Made by a program: the position numbers and the translations under genes
Origin: Clostridiaceae bacterium
GTDB taxonomy: Bacteria > Bacillota > Clostridia > Lachnospirales > Lachnospiraceae
Reading direction: 5' to 3'
NCBI GenBank assembly: GCA_902363735.1
Contig: CABJBA010000002.1
Span: forward strand, 372,001-436,000
DNA length: 64,000 nt
Shown: piece by piece, positions 26,432 through 35,342 of the stretch
Position numbering within the stretch: the stretch's first letter is position 1
Layout: each line of letters begins with the position of its first letter
Notes under the pieces: generated by a model
What the model saw: only the letters and a program-made list of their open reading frames with translations
What the model was told of the DNA's origin: nothing
Database searches by the model: none

Positions 26432-26541
26432 TATGACTTATGAGAAGTTATGTTTTAAACTTCTCATAAAAGGTGCTGTTTCTGGCACCGTCCATCCGAT
26501 TATGAAAACATGTTTTCATAATATGACTTATGAGAAGTTAT
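26432..26541 (+). repeat. 20-bp direct repeats and hairpin upstream of hprK
   Basis: An identical 20-mer TATGACTTATGAGAAGTTAT occurs at 26432-26451 and 26522-26541. The first copy forms a perfect 12-bp hairpin with AACTTCTCATAA (26458-26469), which could instead pair with the second copy, giving two mutually exclusive folds. A smaller GGTGC/GCACC hairpin (26472-26489) lies between. Confidence 0.7.
26499..26522. promoter_or_regulatory. 24-bp perfect palindrome upstream of hprK
   Basis: ATTATGAAAACA and its exact reverse complement, centred between 26510 and 26511, form a 24-bp palindrome without loop. This is the shape of a dimeric repressor operator; as RNA it would be a tight hairpin. It lies 64 bp before the hprK start. 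Confidence 0.55.
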
Positions 26542-26585
26542 TTTTTACTTGTGCAAAACAGATAGAGAAAAAGGAGTGATTCCCC

Positions 26586-27518
26586 ATGCATGGAGTAGTC
26601 ATAACAGAGTTTATTGAAAAGATGAATCTCAAGAATGTGACGCCGGAGATTGATGCGGAAAAGATCGTGCTGAGCCACCCGGATGTCAACCGTCCTGCTT
26701 TGCAGCTGGCTGGATTTTATGCCCATTTTGATAATGAACGAGTACAAATCATCGGATATGTGGAACAGGAGTACATCAGGCAGATGACACATGAGAGAAA
26801 GCTGGAGATGTACCATAAGCTTCTGTCCAGCCAGATTCCCTGTATGGTATACAGCAGAAGTCAGGACCCTGATGAAGATATGCTGGCTTTATGCAACCAC
26901 TACAGCGTGCCCTGTCTTGTATCGGATAAAAGCACTTCTGATTTAATGGCTGAGATCATTCGTTGGCTGAAAGTAAAGCTGGCGCCCTGCATCAGTATTC
27001 ACGGAGTCTTGGTCGATGTATTCGGTGAAGGCGTGCTGATCATGGGAGAAAGCGGAATCGGAAAAAGTGAGGCAGCACTGGAGCTGATTAAAAGAGGCCA
27101 TCGTCTTGTAACCGATGATGTGGTGGAGATCCGCAAGGTCAGCGATGAGACCCTGATTGGAAGCGCTCCCCAAATTACGAAGCATTTTATTGAACTGAGA
27201 GGCATAGGTATCATTGATGTGAAAACCTTGTTCGGTGTGGAAAGCGTAAAGGATACCCAGTCCATTGACATGGTGATCAAGCTGGAAGACTGGGACAGAG
27301 ACAAGGAATACGACAGATTGGGTCTTGAGGAGCAGTACACGGAGTTTTTAGGAAACAGGGTGGTGTGTCATGCCATTCCCGTCCGTCCGGGACGTAATCT
27401 TGCCATTATTGTGGAGTCTGCTGCAGTCAACTACAGACAGAAGAAGATGGGGTACAATGCGGCTCAGGAATTATATAACCGCGTCCAGGCAAACCTTTTA
27501 AGAAAACAGGATAATTGA
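26586..27518 (+). CDS. hprK: HPr kinase/phosphorylase
   Basis: Sensor enzyme of carbon catabolite control: it phosphorylates HPr/Crh on Ser46 with ATP or PPi when glycolytic intermediates are high, and dephosphorylates it when Pi is high. 310 residues. Walker A G-E-S-G-I-G-K-S at 154-161 is followed by D-D-V-V-E-I, and the HPrK/P signature E-L-R-G-I-G-I-I-D-V-K lies near residue 205. AAAAAGGAG precedes ATG 26586. It leads the conserved hprK-murB-rapZ-whiA-crh block, in which its own substrate paralogue (crh) is encoded. Confidence 0.96.
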   Translation: MHGVVITEFIEKMNLKNVTPEIDAEKIVLSHPDVNRPALQLAGFYAHFDNERVQIIGYVEQEYIRQMTHERKLEMYHKLLSSQIPCMVYSRSQDPDEDMLALCNHYSVPCLVSDKSTSDLMAEIIRWLKVKLAPCISIHGVLVDVFGEGVLIMGESGIGKSEAALELIKRGHRLVTDDVVEIRKVSDETLIGSAPQITKHFIELRGIGIIDVKTLFGVESVKDTQSIDMVIKLEDWDRDKEYDRLGLEEQYTEFLGNRVVCHAIPVRPGRNLAIIVESAAVNYRQKKMGYNAAQELYNRVQANLLRKQDN

Positions 27519-27526
27519 GGTGTCTG

Positions 27527-28438
27527 ATGACTGAATTTTATGAAAAGCTGGTGAATGCGGCTGATAAGGACCATGTTAAGCAAAACGAAAGCATGGGAAA
27601 ACATACCACATTCCGGGTGGGCGGTCCTGCCGCCTGCTTTGTGACTCCTTCTGACGGAAAAGAGCTTGCTGCAGTCATTGCTCTTTGCCGCCGTGAGAAA
27701 GTACCTTACTTCATACTTGGCAATGGAAGCAATCTTTTGGTAGGAGATAGGGGCTTTGATGGGGTAATCATTTCCATGGCAGATTTTTCTGTCTGCAGGG
27801 CAGATGAAAAGACAGGGCTTTTAAGGGCCGGTGCAGGAGTACTTTTATCGAAGATATCCCAGGAGGCCTGCCGTGCCAGCTTAACAGGTTTTGAATTTGC
27901 GGGAGGAATACCGGGAACTTTGGGCGGAGCGGCTGCCATGAATGCCGGAGCTTACGGTCATGAGATCGGAGAAGTTCTCCATTCTGTCCGGGTACTGACG
28001 TTATCAGGGGAAGAATTAGAACTGCCGGCCAGCCGGCTTGAATTAGGGTACCGGAAAAGCTGCATCATTCCCAATGAATATGTGGTGTTGGAAGCAGAAA
28101 TTCGTTTGGAACCGGGAGATCAGGAGTCTATCCGGAACAGGATGAATGATCTGGCCTCCAGAAGAAGGGAAAAACAACCTCTGGAATATCCAAGCGCAGG
28201 AAGTACCTTTAAAAGACCGGAGGGCTATTTTGCCGGAAAGCTGATTGAAGAAGCCGGACTGCGGGGTTTTTCTCTGGGCGGCGCCCAGGTTTCGGAAAAG
28301 CACTGCGGATTTGTCATCAACAAGGAACAGGCCACTGCGTCAGATGTGATTGCCCTGTGCGAGGAAGTTAAAAGAAGGGTATTTGAAAGCTCTGGTGTGA
28401 AACTTGAAATGGAAGTAAAGACGCTGGGTATGTTTTAA
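27527..28438 (+). CDS. murB: UDP-N-acetylenolpyruvoylglucosamine reductase
   Basis: FAD/NADPH enzyme making UDP-MurNAc for peptidoglycan. 303 residues. FAD-binding segments G-N-G-S-N-L-L-V-G and G-I-P-G-T-L-G-G-A are present, with the catalytic Ser of S-A-G-S-T-F-K and the C-terminal Glu region following. ATG 27527 is preferred (GAGGTG upstream, overlapping the hprK stop) over an upstream in-frame TTG. Translation is probably coupled to hprK. Confidence 0.95.
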   Translation: MTEFYEKLVNAADKDHVKQNESMGKHTTFRVGGPAACFVTPSDGKELAAVIALCRREKVPYFILGNGSNLLVGDRGFDGVIISMADFSVCRADEKTGLLRAGAGVLLSKISQEACRASLTGFEFAGGIPGTLGGAAAMNAGAYGHEIGEVLHSVRVLTLSGEELELPASRLELGYRKSCIIPNEYVVLEAEIRLEPGDQESIRNRMNDLASRRREKQPLEYPSAGSTFKRPEGYFAGKLIEEAGLRGFSLGGAQVSEKHCGFVINKEQATASDVIALCEEVKRRVFESSGVKLEMEVKTLGMF

Positions 28439-28456
28439 CAGTGCAAAGGAGGCAAT

Positions 28457-29314
28457 GTGAGGCTGGTCATTGTGACAGGCATGTCGGGTGCAGGAAAAAC
28501 ACAGGCCCTTAAGATGCTGGAGGATATGGGGTTTTACTGTGTGGATAACCTTCCCATTCCCTTGATGGAAACCTTTGCTGAGCTGACATTGAACAACCAG
28601 GGAGCCATCAGGAATGCGGCCTTGGGAATCGATATTCGAAGCGGAGAGGATTTAACCGTTTTAAGTAATATATTTGATGAATGGTCCAGGAAACGGCTGC
28701 CTTTTGAGATTCTTTTCCTGGATGCAGGAGATGATACTCTGGTCAAACGCTATAAGGAGACCAGAAGGGCTCATCCTCTTGCGGCTGGAGGGAGAATTGA
28801 CAGCGGAATCTTAAAGGAACGGGGAAAGCTGGCCTTTTTAAAGGAAGATGCTGATTATATCATTGATACCAGCAAGCTTCTTACCAAAGAACTGAGGCAG
28901 GAGCTGGAAAAGATCTTTGTAAACAGAGAGTCTTATCAAAATCTTTATATTACTGTTCTTTCATTTGGATTTAAATATGGGATTCCGTCTGATGCGGATC
29001 TGGTATTTGACGTCAGATTTTTGCCAAACCCCTACTATGTGGAAGAACTCCGGCCCAGAACCGGAGAGGAAAAAGTGGTGCGGGACTTTGTAATGCAAAA
29101 TGGAACCGCCGGGTTGTTTCTGGACAAGCTTTATGATATGCTGGATTTTCTAATCCCTAATTACGTGCTGGAGGGAAAAAACCAGCTTGTCATTGCTATT
29201 GGCTGTACGGGTGGGAAACACCGGTCCGTTACCATTGCCAATGCGGTCCATAACAGGCTTAAGACAAAGGAAGAATTCGGGATTAAGATTGAACACCGGG
29301 ATATTGATAAGTGA
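28457..29314 (+). CDS. rapZ: RNase adapter protein RapZ (YvcJ)
   Basis: P-loop GTP/ATP-binding protein (285 residues) with Walker A G-M-S-G-A-G-K-T at residues 8-15 and the C-terminal domain motif G-C-T-G-G-K-H-R-S-V. In E. coli RapZ delivers small RNAs to RNase E; in Firmicutes (YvcJ) it binds nucleotides and affects competence, so the RNA-adapter role here is not proven. The start is GTG 28457, only 4 nt after AAGGAGG; an ATG two bases earlier is out of frame. Part of the hprK-murB-rapZ-whiA-crh run. Confidence 0.94.
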   Translation: MRLVIVTGMSGAGKTQALKMLEDMGFYCVDNLPIPLMETFAELTLNNQGAIRNAALGIDIRSGEDLTVLSNIFDEWSRKRLPFEILFLDAGDDTLVKRYKETRRAHPLAAGGRIDSGILKERGKLAFLKEDADYIIDTSKLLTKELRQELEKIFVNRESYQNLYITVLSFGFKYGIPSDADLVFDVRFLPNPYYVEELRPRTGEEKVVRDFVMQNGTAGLFLDKLYDMLDFLIPNYVLEGKNQLVIAIGCTGGKHRSVTIANAVHNRLKTKEEFGIKIEHRDIDK

Positions 29315-29359
29315 GCTGAGTGTATGCCCGGAACAGTATAAGAAAAGGATGGTCCGGAT

Positions 29360-30331
29360 ATGTCATTTTCTTCTAAGTTAAAAGAAGAGCTCTCCAGACA
29401 AATTGGTCCGGCAAGACATTGCCAGATTGCGGAGATGGCGGCTATTATTAGCCTTTGCGGGAAAATAATCATATCAGAGGATGACCGCTACACCATAAAA
29501 ATTCATACAGAAAATGTGGCAGTTGCAAGAAAGTACTTTACATTATTGAAAAAAACATTTAATATAAGTACGGATGTCTCTATCAGGAGAAATGCCTATT
29601 TAAATAAAAATCGCACCTTTACGGTGACGGTTCGGGAACATGAAGAAGCCTTGAGAGTTCTGCATGCCACAAAACTCCTAGATGAAAAAGGAGAAATCGG
29701 GGAAAACTTAAATACTGTACAGAATGTGGTCATACAGCAATCCTGTTGCAGAAGAGCGTTCATCCGGGGAGCATTTCTTTCCTCAGGATCTTTAAGTGAT
29801 CCGGAAAAATTTTATCATTTTGAAATCGTATGTGCCACGGAGGACAAGGCTGTTCAGCTGAAGTCCATTATTGCAACCTTTGATTTAGAGGCGAAGATTG
29901 TAAAGAGAAAGCGATATTACGTAGTCTATATAAAAGAAGGAAATCAGATTGTGGATATCTTAAATGTGATGGAGGCTCCGGTGTCTTTGATGGAACTGGA
30001 GAACATCCGGATTTTAAAGGATATGCGCAACAGTGTGAACCGGCAGGTGAATTGCGAGACTGCCAACATTAATAAAACGGTATCGGCTGCTGTAAAGCAG
30101 ATAGAAGATATAAAATATATCAGAGATACAATCGGTCTTGACCAGCTTCCTGATAATTTGAGAGAAATTGCCAGAGAAAGACTTGAAAGGCCGGAAGCAA
30201 CATTAAAAGAGCTTGGAGAAGCTCTGGACCCCCCTGTTGGAAAATCAGGAGTTAACCACCGGCTTAGAAAGCTTTGCGATCAGGCAGGGCGGATGCGTGA
30301 AGATGGTGGAGTGGGACAGGTCCGTTCATAG
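29360..30331 (+). CDS. whiA: DNA-binding protein WhiA
   Basis: 323-residue protein with an N-terminal LAGLIDADG-homing-endonuclease-like domain (catalytically dead in this family) and a C-terminal helix-turn-helix (P-P-V-G-K-S-G-V-N-H-R-L-R-K). Actinobacterial WhiA activates sporulation septation; in Firmicutes it influences cell division and chromosome segregation. It follows rapZ and precedes crh, a conserved order. Confidence 0.95.
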   Translation: MSFSSKLKEELSRQIGPARHCQIAEMAAIISLCGKIIISEDDRYTIKIHTENVAVARKYFTLLKKTFNISTDVSIRRNAYLNKNRTFTVTVREHEEALRVLHATKLLDEKGEIGENLNTVQNVVIQQSCCRRAFIRGAFLSSGSLSDPEKFYHFEIVCATEDKAVQLKSIIATFDLEAKIVKRKRYYVVYIKEGNQIVDILNVMEAPVSLMELENIRILKDMRNSVNRQVNCETANINKTVSAAVKQIEDIKYIRDTIGLDQLPDNLREIARERLERPEATLKELGEALDPPVGKSGVNHRLRKLCDQAGRMREDGGVGQVRS

Positions 30332-30348
30332 GATTGAGGAGGATAATT

Positions 30349-30606
30349 ATGGTAAAGAAAACAGTCACCATTGAGCTTGCGTCAGGTTTGGAGGCGAGAC
30401 CGGTTGCCATGCTGGTTCAAGTTGCCAGCCAGTATGAGAGCAACATTTACGTGGAGATGGAGTCCAAAAGGGTCAATGCAAAGAGTATTATGGGCATGAT
30501 GACACTGGGACTATGTGCGGGAGAACCGATTACGGTTACAGCCGATGGCTCGGACGAAGAACAGGCCATTGCTGAGATCCAAAAGTACCTGTCTAATCAG
30601 GAATAA
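30349..30606 (+). CDS. crh: Crh-like HPr paralogue with Glu15
   Basis: 85-residue HPr-fold protein, the same length as B. subtilis Crh. The PTS active-site His15 is replaced by Glu (A-S-G-L-E15-A-R-P), while the regulatory Ser46 is kept (N-A-K-S46-I-M-G-M-M). It therefore cannot pass phosphate in the PTS but can be phosphorylated on Ser46 by HprK and act as CcpA corepressor. B. subtilis Crh has Gln15; Glu15 carries a negative charge that may imitate a phospho-His form. Start ATG 30349 after GAGGAGG. Encoded 17 bp after whiA, in the same operon as hprK. Confidence 0.9.
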   Translation: MVKKTVTIELASGLEARPVAMLVQVASQYESNIYVEMESKRVNAKSIMGMMTLGLCAGEPITVTADGSDEEQAIAEIQKYLSNQE

Positions 30607-30707
30607 TAAGAAAAAACAAGATACTGCAATTATGGGGCGGGGATTTCCATTTACTGACAATGGGGCTCTGCCTCTTATACGTCAAATAGGAAAGGAGACG
30701 GGAATAA

Positions 30708-33700
30708 ATGGCATTTACACATTTGCACGTTCATACGGAGTACAGCCTGTTAGACGGCTCCAGCAAGATCAAAGAGCTTGCAGCCAGGGCAAAGGAACTG
30801 GGCATGGACAGCATGGCAATTACAGACCATGGGGTCATGTATGGTGTGATTGATTTTTACAGAGCAGCCAGAGAAGCGGGCATAAAACCCATCATTGGGT
30901 GCGAGGTGTATGTGACATCCGGCTCCAGATTTGACAGGGAAACAGGAAGCGGAGAGGACCGTTATTACCATCTGGTCCTTTTAGCAGAAAATAATCAGGG
31001 ATATCAGAACCTGATGAAAATTGTATCCAAAGGTTTTGTGGATGGATTTTATTACAGACCCAGAGTAGATTATGAGGTTTTAAAGGAGTATCATGAAGGA
31101 ATTATAGCTTTGAGCGCCTGTCTGGCAGGAGAGGTGCAAAGGTTTGTATCCAGAGGCATGTATGACCATGCAAAGGAATCTGCTTTCCGTTATGAGGAGA
31201 TATTTGGAAAAGGAAACTTTTTTCTGGAGCTTCAGGACCATGGAATACCTGCCCAGCAATCTGTAAACCAGGGGCTTCTTCGAATGAGCCAGGAAACGGG
31301 AATTGAACTGGTGGCCACCAATGATATTCACTATACTTTTGCAGATGATGCCACACCTCACGACTTGCTGCTTTGTATCCAGACCGGAAAAAAAGTGACT
31401 GATGAAAACCGGATGCGTTATGAGGGCGGCCAGTATTACTGTAAGTCTGAGGAAGAGATGCGAAATCTGTTCTCTTATGCCTTAGAGGCTATTGACAATA
31501 CTCATAAAATTGCAGAGCGCTGCAATGTAGAGATTGAGTTTGGTGTGACCAAGCTGCCTAAGTATGAAGTACCGGATGGTTATGATGCCTGGTCTTATTT
31601 AAATAAGCTGTGTCAGGAAGGTTTTGAGCACAATTATCCTGATGCGGGGAAGCACTTAAAGGAAAGGCTGGATTATGAGCTGGACGTCATACATACCATG
31701 GGATACGTGGACTATTTTCTCATTGTGTGGGATTTCATTCACTATGCAAGATCCCAGGACATTATCGTAGGACCGGGACGTGGTTCTGCGGCTGGAAGCA
31801 TTGTTTCTTACTGTCTGGGAATCACCAACATTGATCCGGTTCCTTATAACCTGTTGTTTGAACGCTTTTTGAATCCGGAACGTGTATCCATGCCTGATAT
31901 TGATATTGATTTCTGTTTTGAACGGCGCCAGGAGGTCATTGACTATGTAGTCAGGAAATACGGAAAGGACCGGGTGGTCCAGATCGTCACATTCGGTACT
32001 CTGGCTGCAAAGGGTGTAGTGAGGGATGTGGGAAGGGTGCTGGACATGCCCTATGCACGCTGTGATGCTATTGCAAAGATGATTCCAAGAGATCTTGGCA
32101 TGACCCTGGAAAAGGCATTAAAACAGAGTCCTGACCTGCGAAATGCCTACAATGAAGATCCTGAGGTGAAATACTTAATTGACATGTCCATGCGTCTGGA
32201 GGGGCTTCCCAGACATACCTCTATGCATGCCGCCGGAGTGGTTATCAGCCAGGCTTCTGTAGATGAATATGTTCCTCTCTCAAAGGCGTCAGACGGAACC
32301 ATTACAACCCAGTTTACCATGACCACATTGGAAGAACTGGGACTTTTAAAGATGGACTTTCTGGGCCTTCGCACCCTGACTGTGATTCAGAATGCGGTTA
32401 AGGCCATTGAGAAAAACAGAAATCAGATCCTGGATCTGGACAAGATTGATTACAATGATAAGGCAGTACTGGATTCCGTGGGAACCGGAAGAGATGACGG
32501 AGTATTCCAGTTGGAAAGCTCAGGTATGAAAAGCTTTATGAAGGAATTAAAGCCGGAAAGCCTGGAGGATATTATTGCCGGAATTTCCCTTTACCGTCCT
32601 GGTCCCATGGACTTTATACCTAAGTATCTGCGGGGAAAGAATGACCGCACATCAATTACTTATGACTGCCCCCAATTGGAGCCGATTTTAAAACCAACTC
32701 ACGGATGTATCGTGTACCAGGAGCAGGTTATGCAGATCGTAAGAGATCTGGCAGGCTATACCATGGCCCGAAGCGATCTGGTGCGCAGAGCCATGTCAAA
32801 GAAAAAAACCTCTGTTATGGAAAAGGAGAGGAAAAACTTTGTTTATGGAAATCCGGAAGAGGGAGTAGCAGGATGTGTTTCCAATGGAATTGATGAAAAG
32901 ACAGCCAATCACATTTACGATGAGATGATTGATTTTGCCAAATATGCCTTTAATAAGTCTCATGCGGCGGCTTATGCTGTTGTTTCCTACCAGACCGCCT
33001 ATTTGAAATACTATTATCCGCAGGAGTTTATGGCTGCCCTTTTAACCTCAGTTATGGATAATGTGTCAAAGGTTTCGGAGTACATTTTAAGCTGCAAGCA
33101 GATGGGGATTTCCATTCTTCCTCCTGATATCAACGAAGGAGAAAGCGGGTTTTCCGTGTCAGGAAAATTTATCCGGTACGGTCTTTCTGCCATTAAAAGC
33201 GTTGGAAAGACAGTGGTGGAAATGATTGTGGCAGAGCGGGAGCAAAATGGAGTATTTCACGATATAGAGGACTTTATTGACCGTATGAGCAATAAGGAGG
33301 TCAATAAGCGGACTCTGGAAAACTTCATCAAATCAGGGGCTTTGGACACTCTTTTGGGTACCAGAAAGCAGAAGCTGATCATTGCGCCTGATCTTTTAGA
33401 TCAGAGAAGCAAGGAACGGAAAAACACCATGGAAGGGCAGATGACCTTGTTTGATATTGCAGGGGATGAAGAAAAGAGCCGATTTCAGGTGACGTTTCCA
33501 GAAGTAGGTGAATTTTTAAAGGAAGACCTTCTGGCCTTTGAAAAGGAGACTCTGGGCATCTATTTAAGCGGTCACCCAATGGAGGCTTATGAATCCACCT
33601 GGAGAAATAATATTACTGCAGTTTCTGTTGATTTTCTGGTGGATGAGGAAACGGAAAAAGCCAATGTGGCAGACGGATCTTATGTAACTATCGGAGGGAT

Positions 33701-34190
33701 GATCACAGGAAAGACGGTAAAGACAACCAGAAATAACAAGATGATGGCATTTATCACCTTAGAGGATCTGGCTGGGTCAGTGGAAGTAATTGTATTTCCT
33801 AAAGATTATGAAAGCAAGCGTGAGCTGTTTGTGGAGGATTCCAAGGTATTTATACAGGGAAGGGCTTCTGTGGGAGAAGACCCGGTTGGAAAGCTGATCT
33901 GTGAAAGGGTAGTGCCCTTTTCCCTTCTTCCCAAGGAACTTTGGCTGAAATTTCCTGATAAAGAGGCTTATATGGCTACGGAGAAAGATATCCTTGAGGA
34001 TTTAAAGGAATCAGAAGGCCATGACTCCGTTATCATTTATCTGGAAAAGGAGAAAGCCAAAAAGGTTCTTCCTTCTAATCGGAATGTGAATGCATCGGGA
34101 ACTCTTGTTGATGCATTGATAAAGAAACTTGGTGAAAAAAATGTCAAGCTCGTAGAAAAAAAACTTGAAAAGATTGGTAAAATGAATTAG
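30708..34190 (+). CDS. dnaE: DNA polymerase III alpha subunit
   Basis: DnaE-type replicative polymerase of 1160 residues. It has an N-terminal PHP domain (F-T-H-L-H-V-H-T-E-Y-S near residue 3), palm motifs G-P-G-R-G-S-A-A-G-S and P-D-I-D-I-D-F with the catalytic Asp residues, a helix-hairpin-helix region, and a C-terminal OB fold (around residues 990-1070). In Firmicutes DnaE extends primers and PolC performs bulk synthesis. AAAGGAG precedes ATG 30708. It is 101 bp after crh and 64 bp before pfkA, so probably cotranscribed. Confidence 0.96.
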   Translation: MAFTHLHVHTEYSLLDGSSKIKELAARAKELGMDSMAITDHGVMYGVIDFYRAAREAGIKPIIGCEVYVTSGSRFDRETGSGEDRYYHLVLLAENNQGYQNLMKIVSKGFVDGFYYRPRVDYEVLKEYHEGIIALSACLAGEVQRFVSRGMYDHAKESAFRYEEIFGKGNFFLELQDHGIPAQQSVNQGLLRMSQETGIELVATNDIHYTFADDATPHDLLLCIQTGKKVTDENRMRYEGGQYYCKSEEEMRNLFSYALEAIDNTHKIAERCNVEIEFGVTKLPKYEVPDGYDAWSYLNKLCQEGFEHNYPDAGKHLKERLDYELDVIHTMGYVDYFLIVWDFIHYARSQDIIVGPGRGSAAGSIVSYCLGITNIDPVPYNLLFERFLNPERVSMPDIDIDFCFERRQEVIDYVVRKYGKDRVVQIVTFGTLAAKGVVRDVGRVLDMPYARCDAIAKMIPRDLGMTLEKALKQSPDLRNAYNEDPEVKYLIDMSMRLEGLPRHTSMHAAGVVISQASVDEYVPLSKASDGTITTQFTMTTLEELGLLKMDFLGLRTLTVIQNAVKAIEKNRNQILDLDKIDYNDKAVLDSVGTGRDDGVFQLESSGMKSFMKELKPESLEDIIAGISLYRPGPMDFIPKYLRGKNDRTSITYDCPQLEPILKPTHGCIVYQEQVMQIVRDLAGYTMARSDLVRRAMSKKKTSVMEKERKNFVYGNPEEGVAGCVSNGIDEKTANHIYDEMIDFAKYAFNKSHAAAYAVVSYQTAYLKYYYPQEFMAALLTSVMDNVSKVSEYILSCKQMGISILPPDINEGESGFSVSGKFIRYGLSAIKSVGKTVVEMIVAEREQNGVFHDIEDFIDRMSNKEVNKRTLENFIKSGALDTLLGTRKQKLIIAPDLLDQRSKERKNTMEGQMTLFDIAGDEEKSRFQVTFPEVGEFLKEDLLAFEKETLGIYLSGHPMEAYESTWRNNITAVSVDFLVDEETEKANVADGSYVTIGGMITGKTVKTTRNNKMMAFITLEDLAGSVEVIVFPKDYESKRELFVEDSKVFIQGRASVGEDPVGKLICERVVPFSLLPKELWLKFPDKEAYMATEKDILEDLKESEGHDSVIIYLEKEKAKKVLPSNRNVNASGTLVDALIKKLGEKNVKLVEKKLEKIGKMN

Positions 34191-34254
34191 AATGAAATCT
34201 GAATGAAGTAAATAAAATTCAATTTTGATATCCATAAATCAGGAGGAAGCTACT

Positions 34255-35229
34255 ATGGCAAAACAAGTAAAGACTATCGGCATATTAACCAGCGGCGGTG
34301 ATGCTCCGGGCATGAATGCTGCGATCCGTGCTGTTGTCAGGACTGCAATCCACAGGGGCCTGGAAGTAAAGGGAATTATGAGGGGATATGCAGGTCTTCT
34401 GCAGGAAGAGATTGTGGATATGAACAGCAGAAGTGTATCCGATATCGTCCACAGAGGCGGAACTATTCTTTATACAGCCAGATGCCAGGAGTTCACCACT
34501 GAGGAAGGCCAGAAAAAGGGTGCTGAGATCTGCAGAAAGCACAACATTGACGGTGTGGTGGTAATCGGAGGAGACGGTTCCTTCCGCGGTGCAGGAAAGC
34601 TGTCTGCTCTTGGAATCAATACCATCGGACTTCCCGGAACCATTGATTTGGATATTGCCTGCACTGATTATACCATTGGATTTGATACGGCTGTCAATAC
34701 GGCTATGGAAGCCATTGACCGGGTAAGGGATACGTCGACCTCCCATGAACGCTGCAGCATTATTGAGGTAATGGGGCGCAACGCAGGCTACATTGCTCTT
34801 TGGTGCGGTTTTGCAAACGGTGCAGAGGACATTCTTCTGCCTGAGAAGTATGACGGTGATGAGCAGTCCCTTATTAACCGGATTATTGAAAACCGGAAGA
34901 TAGGAAAGAAGCATCACATCATTATCAATGCCGAAGGAATCGGACATTCTACTTCCATGGCAAAGAGAATTGAGGCTGCTACAGGCATCGAAACCAGGGC
35001 TACTATTCTGGGTCATATGCAAAGAGGCGGAGCGCCTACCTGCAAGGACCGTGTCTATGCTTCCATTATGGGTGTAAGGGCTGCAGAGCTTCTTTGCGAG
35101 GGCAAGAGCAACCGTGTGGTAGCATATAAGAACGGGGAATATGTTGACTTTGATATTCAGGAAGCCCTTGCCATGACGAAGGACATCCCTGAGGATCAGT
35201 TCAGAATTTGCAAGCTGCTTGTGCGGTAG
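34255..35229 (+). CDS. pfkA: ATP-dependent 6-phosphofructokinase
   Basis: Commits fructose-6-phosphate to glycolysis. 324 residues with G-I-L-T-S-G-G-D-A-P-G-M-N-A at the N-terminus, G-G-D-G-S (Gly at the position that distinguishes ATP- from PPi-dependent enzymes) and the catalytic P-G-T-I-D-L-D, where Leu replaces the usual Asn between the two Asp residues. ATG 34255 with AGGAGG at 34241-34246 is the start; the frame continues upstream without a site. It ends at a strong bidirectional terminator. Confidence 0.96.
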   Translation: MAKQVKTIGILTSGGDAPGMNAAIRAVVRTAIHRGLEVKGIMRGYAGLLQEEIVDMNSRSVSDIVHRGGTILYTARCQEFTTEEGQKKGAEICRKHNIDGVVVIGGDGSFRGAGKLSALGINTIGLPGTIDLDIACTDYTIGFDTAVNTAMEAIDRVRDTSTSHERCSIIEVMGRNAGYIALWCGFANGAEDILLPEKYDGDEQSLINRIIENRKIGKKHHIIINAEGIGHSTSMAKRIEAATGIETRATILGHMQRGGAPTCKDRVYASIMGVRAAELLCEGKSNRVVAYKNGEYVDFDIQEALAMTKDIPEDQFRICKLLVR

Positions 35230-35264
35230 GCTGTCTTTATATGGATTAAAATTATAATAAATAG

Positions 35265-35315
35265 AAAAAGCGTGACATATGGTAGGGGTTGTACTACCCA
35301 TGTGTCACGCTTTTT
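35265..35315. terminator. bidirectional terminator after pfkA
   Basis: A long stem with arms starting AAAAAGCGTGACA (35265) and ending TGTCACGCTTTTT (35315), total ~20 bp with small mismatches. T5 on one strand and the run of A on the other serve both convergent genes. Confidence 0.92.
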
Positions 35316-35342
35316 ATTGTATCAGGAATAATTGGAGAATGA

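Noticed and set aside
26432..26541. Insertion-sequence ends or MITE
   Set aside because: The 20-bp repeats are direct, not inverted, and no target duplication or transposase is seen; kept only as regulatory or repeat structure.
34285..35301. 338-codon open frame antisense to pfkA
   Set aside because: Lies wholly opposite a well-conserved gene, has no ribosome-binding site, and its sequence is a by-product of pfkA codon bias.
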